Shown piece by piece: positions 61,395 through 64,000 of a stretch of DNA of 64,000 bases. This DNA comes from Limnobacter sp. 130 (GTDB taxonomy: Bacteria; Pseudomonadota; Gammaproteobacteria; Burkholderiales; Burkholderiaceae_B), in assembly GCF_902506325.1 (NCBI RefSeq), contig NZ_LR732331.1, forward strand, positions 174,732 through 238,731, written 5' to 3'. Both the position numbers and the translations under genes were made by a program. How positions within the stretch are numbered: the stretch's first letter is position 1; every line of letters starts with the position of its first letter. The notes beneath the pieces are model-generated. The model did no database searches. It was not told where the DNA came from and saw nothing but the letters and a program-made list of their open reading frames with translations.

Positions 61395-62744
61395 ATGTCC
61401 ACACCTGCTGCTCAAATGACTGATCTTGATCAACCCCCCGCACCTGTTAGCTTGATGCAGGCTTTCTGGTTTTGGCTGAAGCTGGGTTTTATCAGTTTTG
61501 GCGGACCTGCCGGGCAAATCGCCATCATGCATGAGGAGTTGGTTGAACGCCGCCGCTGGATTTCCGAGAAGCGCTTTTTACATGCCCTGAATTACTGCAT
61601 GTTATTGCCTGGCCCCGAGGCTCAACAGTTGGCCACCTACCTTGGGTGGCTTATGCACCGCACCTGGGGCGGGGTGCTGGCTGGCGCTTTGTTTGTATTG
61701 CCCTCCCTGTTTATTTTGATTGTGTTGTCGTGGGTGTATATCGCGTATGGCGATGTGCCGCTTGTAGCTGGCATTTTCTATGGCATCAAGCCAGCGGTTA
61801 CCGCAATCGTGTTGCATGCGGCCCACCGAATTGGTTCGCGTGCCTTGAAGAATAACTGGATGTGGGCAATTGCAGCGGCTTCTTTTGTGGCCATTTTTGC
61901 AATGAACGTGCCGTTCCCCATGATCGTGGCCACAGCGGCCATCATCGGCTTTCTGGGCGGAAAGTTTTTCCCTGCCAAGTTCAATGGCAGCGGCACCCAT
62001 GCAAGCGCTAAAAAATCGTACGGTGCCGCATTAATTGACGACAACACCCCAACACCTGAACATGCCCGTTTCAGCAAAATTCATTTGGCCAAAGTGGTGG
62101 CAGTGGGTGCATTGCTGTGGCTGGTCCCCATGGGTTTGCTTACCGCAAGCCTGGGTTGGCAAAACACCTTCACGCAAATGGGCTGGTTTTTCACCAAGGC
62201 AGCATTGCTGACCTTTGGCGGTGCGTATGCGGTGCTGCCTTATGTGTACCAAGGCGCAGTAGGTCATTATGGGTGGCTTACCCCCACACAAATGATCGAT
62301 GGCTTGGCCTTGGGTGAAACCACGCCGGGCCCACTGATTATGGTGGTTGCTTTTGTAGGCTTCGTGGGTGCTTATGTGCAGGCCGCTTTCGGTCCCGACA
62401 ACGCATTCATCGCCGGTGCACTGGCTGCGGCCTTGGTGACCTGGTTCACTTTTCTACCTTCGTTTTTGTTTATTCTGGCGGGTGGCCCTCTGGTTGAAAG
62501 CACGCACGATGATTTGAAATTCACGGCGCCACTGGTGGCCATTACTGCTGCGGTGGTGGGTGTAATTGTTAACCTGGCTGTGTTTTTTGGCTATCACGTG
62601 TGGTGGCCGGAAGGTTTGAATGGCCAGTTTGACTGGCGCGCTTTTTCGCTCACCATTGCCGCCTTGCTTGCACTGTTTTATTTCAAACGCTCGGTGATGC
62701 AAGTACTGGGTGCGTGTGCACTGATAGGACTTGCACTTTACTGA
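61395..62744 (+). CDS. chrA: chromate transporter ChrA
   Basis: A 449-residue inner-membrane protein with the two-domain CHR repeat. The first half has FISFGGPAGQIAIMHEELVERRRWIS and LPGPEAQQLATYLGW. The second half has FFTKAALLTFGGAYAVLPYV and LGETTPGPLIMVVAFVGF. Both halves are intact, as in long-chain ChrA proteins that export chromate in antiport or symport. It stands alone with its own upstream gap; no ChrB or ChrR neighbours are seen, though an FMN reductase lies two genes downstream. Confidence 0.92.
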   Translation: MSTPAAQMTDLDQPPAPVSLMQAFWFWLKLGFISFGGPAGQIAIMHEELVERRRWISEKRFLHALNYCMLLPGPEAQQLATYLGWLMHRTWGGVLAGALFVLPSLFILIVLSWVYIAYGDVPLVAGIFYGIKPAVTAIVLHAAHRIGSRALKNNWMWAIAAASFVAIFAMNVPFPMIVATAAIIGFLGGKFFPAKFNGSGTHASAKKSYGAALIDDNTPTPEHARFSKIHLAKVVAVGALLWLVPMGLLTASLGWQNTFTQMGWFFTKAALLTFGGAYAVLPYVYQGAVGHYGWLTPTQMIDGLALGETTPGPLIMVVAFVGFVGAYVQAAFGPDNAFIAGALAAALVTWFTFLPSFLFILAGGPLVESTHDDLKFTAPLVAITAAVVGVIVNLAVFFGYHVWWPEGLNGQFDWRAFSLTIAALLALFYFKRSVMQVLGACALIGLALY

Positions 62745-62769
62745 ATAATCAACAACACGGAGACAAAGT

Positions 62770-63180
62770 TTGATCACCAAAGAAATGATGAACAAGTTCA
62801 TCAACACGCAATTTCCGCAAAGCAAAATCACGGTTGAACATGTAGACGGAGACTCTGCCACGATTCGCCACAAGATCACGGAGGCGGAATTGCGCCCCGG
62901 TGGCACGGTGTCGGGGCCTGTGATGTTTTTGGTGGCTGATTGCGCGCTGTACGTGGGTATTCTGGGGAGAATCGGCATTGTGCCTTTGGCGGTGACCACC
63001 AATATGAATATCAACTTTTTAAGAAAACCCTCAGCAGACCGCGACATCATCGGCGTGTGTAAGTTGATCAAGGTTGGCAAAACTTTGGCAATTGGCGAAG
63101 TGTCTGTGTACTCTGAGGGCTTGCCCGAACCCGTGGCGCATGCAGTAGGCACCTACGCCATTCCGCCCAAAAAAGACTGA
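62770..63180 (+). CDS. PaaI-like hotdog-fold thioesterase
   Basis: A 136-residue hotdog-fold protein with the PaaI/YbgC-type segment ELRPGGTVSGPVMFLVADCALY (about residues 38-60), in which Asp/Gly positions of the catalytic helix are kept. It probably hydrolyses an acyl-CoA. The start is TTG at 62770, behind GGAG at a suitable distance; the ATG at 62785 lacks a ribosome-binding site and would remove conserved helix residues. It lies 25 bases after chrA and 27 before the FMN reductase, so the three may be one transcript. Confidence 0.83.
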   Translation: MITKEMMNKFINTQFPQSKITVEHVDGDSATIRHKITEAELRPGGTVSGPVMFLVADCALYVGILGRIGIVPLAVTTNMNINFLRKPSADRDIIGVCKLIKVGKTLAIGEVSVYSEGLPEPVAHAVGTYAIPPKKD

Positions 63181-63207
63181 TCGCGTCCAATCAAAAGGAG
63201 CACAACC

Positions 63208-63759
63208 ATGAGTAACACCATTCGCGTACTGGGTATTTCAGGAAGCCTTCGTGCAAAGTCTTGCAACACGGGTTTGTTGCGCGCGGCAGCGGGGCAGTTG
63301 CCCGATGGCATGGAAATGCACTTCGCCAATTTGATCGACCTGCCTTTTTTCAATGCTGACCTTGCTGAAAGACCGGCTGCTGTTCAAACCTTTTTTGACC
63401 AGGTGAAACAAGCCGATGCCTTGTTACTGGCCTGCCCTGAGTACAACTATTCAATTGCACCGGCCCTGAAAAATGCGATTGACTGGGCTTCGCGTTACCC
63501 GGACAACGTCTTGCTGGCCGGCAAGCCAGTGGCCATTTGTGGCGCAGGCGGCGGCATGGGTACTGCGCGTGCCCAGTACCACTTGCGGCAGGTGTGCGTG
63601 TATCTCGATTTGCATCCCTTGAATAAACCCGAGGTGTTTGCCAGCGCATTTTCAGGCGGATTCGATGCAGACGGTAATGTGACCGACGAGAAAATCAAGT
63701 CAAACCTGGCTGCCCAGTTATTGGCCTTGAAAACATGGAGTCTTCGCCTGAAAGGGTAG
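63208..63759 (+). CDS. NAD(P)H-dependent FMN reductase
   Basis: A 183-residue flavodoxin-like protein with the phosphate-binding GISGSLRAKSCNTGLLRA start and the PEYNYSIAPALKNAIDWASR flavin motif characteristic of the NADPH-dependent FMN reductase/quinone reductase family (ChrR, YieF and ArsH relatives). It can reduce quinones, and some relatives reduce chromate. The nearby chromate transporter makes that plausible but does not prove it. Full length with a GGAG ribosome-binding site. Confidence 0.9.
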   Translation: MSNTIRVLGISGSLRAKSCNTGLLRAAAGQLPDGMEMHFANLIDLPFFNADLAERPAAVQTFFDQVKQADALLLACPEYNYSIAPALKNAIDWASRYPDNVLLAGKPVAICGAGGGMGTARAQYHLRQVCVYLDLHPLNKPEVFASAFSGGFDADGNVTDEKIKSNLAAQLLALKTWSLRLKG

Positions 63760-63786
63760 GGGTGAAAAAAAATTTCACTTCAGCCC

Positions 63787-63813
63787 TAAAGAATCATTTT
63801 TTCCAAGCGTTAA
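63787..63813 (+). promoter_or_regulatory. candidate flagellar sigma-28 promoter
   Basis: TAAAGAAT, then 11 bases, then AGCGTTAA resembles the FliA consensus TAAAGTTT-N11-GCCGATAA (5 of 8 in the -10 box). It lies about 80 bases upstream of the flagellin start, the usual distance. The -10 match is imperfect. Confidence 0.45.
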
Positions 63814-63893
63814 TGAATCATGAGCAGCGCACGACAGTGCACGACACTGAAGGCGACTAGCTCCTAACTAAATAAATTGCTTGGAGAAATATC

Positions 63894-64000
63894 ATGCTAG
63901 GAATCAACACCAACGTAGCCTCACTGACCGCCCAAAAGAACCTGTCTGGTTCAGGCATGGGTTTGAACAACGCGATTGCCCGCCTGTCCTCAGGCCTTCG
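63894..64000 (+). CDS. fliC: flagellin, N-terminal part (runs off the window)
   Basis: The first 35 codons of a flagellin: MLGINTNVASLTAQ, then NNAIARLSSGLR, the D0/D1 helix that packs into the filament and carries the TLR5 and secretion features of the family. A GGAG ribosome-binding site is 8 bases upstream. The gene continues beyond the right edge, so the variable domain and C-terminus are not visible. Confidence 0.93.
   Translation, partial: MLGINTNVASLTAQKNLSGSGMGLNNAIARLSSGL

Noticed and set aside
1..64000. CRISPR arrays, tRNA or rRNA genes, insertion sequences, phage genes
   Set aside because: No regularly spaced repeats, cloverleaf sequences, transposases, integrases or structural phage proteins were seen.

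Overview
The window reads as the chromosome of a motile, aerobic Betaproteobacterium of the order Burkholderiales. The basis is overall gene content, the pqqABCDE order with an attached ABC exporter, the Aromatoleum-like aor genes, the TRAP-TAXI transporter and a Burkholderiales-type flagellin start at the right edge. Limnobacter or a close relative is a plausible genus, but that is a guess without a database search. I see no tRNA, rRNA, CRISPR array, insertion sequence or prophage.

Layout. (1) 1-9.5 kb is an iron island. On the minus strand lie hemP, a TonB siderophore receptor and three small or medium inner-membrane accessory proteins. Divergent from them, across a Fur-box-like site, is a plus-strand operon of imelysin, di-heme DUF1111 protein, second imelysin and DUF1513 protein. 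(2) 9.5-16 kb holds a diverged PQQ dehydrogenase, an MFS pump, an AEC carrier with a tartrate/malate-type dehydrogenase, and its LysR regulator. (3) 16-39.4 kb is the core of the window, a quinoprotein alcohol-oxidation regulon. It contains a ModE-like regulator, a SoxYZ-like carrier, a relay metallohydrolase, a PQQ alcohol dehydrogenase with the lanthanide-type Asp pair, a FadL porin, pqqABCDE with an ABC exporter, a porin, an AcoR-type sigma-54 activator, cytochrome c-550 (PedF-like), a PedG-like binding protein, and a tungsten aldehyde:acceptor oxidoreductase operon. An unrelated two-gene cassette of unknown function sits at 21.5-22.7 kb. (4) 39.4-45.4 kb holds a GC-rich 218-bp palindrome, a TRAP-TAXI transporter and a NarX/UhpB-like two-component pair. 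(5) 45.6-52.3 kb is an unusual TonB receptor cluster. It has a degenerate metallo-beta-lactamase-fold protein, ExbB-like and ExbD-like proteins, a two-helix membrane protein and lipoproteins. (6) 52.4-64 kb holds a giant hybrid kinase, a TetR-controlled SDR / ferritin-like / flavin monooxygenase cluster, a chromate transporter, a thioesterase, an FMN reductase and the start of flagellin.

How it works together. I read six -24/-12 (sigma-54) promoter sequences, each in front of a different functional block of region 3: the SoxYZ carrier, PQQ alcohol dehydrogenase, pqqA, porin, cytochrome c-550 and the aor operon. The gene for a sigma-54 activator lies among them. The inferred circuit is that an alcohol enters through the porin, is oxidised in the periplasm by the PQQ enzyme with electrons going to cytochrome c-550, and the resulting aldehyde is oxidised in the cytoplasm by the tungsten enzyme. 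Cofactor synthesis, substrate entry and both oxidation steps would be switched on together.

All calls come from reading the sequence and remembered family features. No alignment, HMM search or structure prediction was run.
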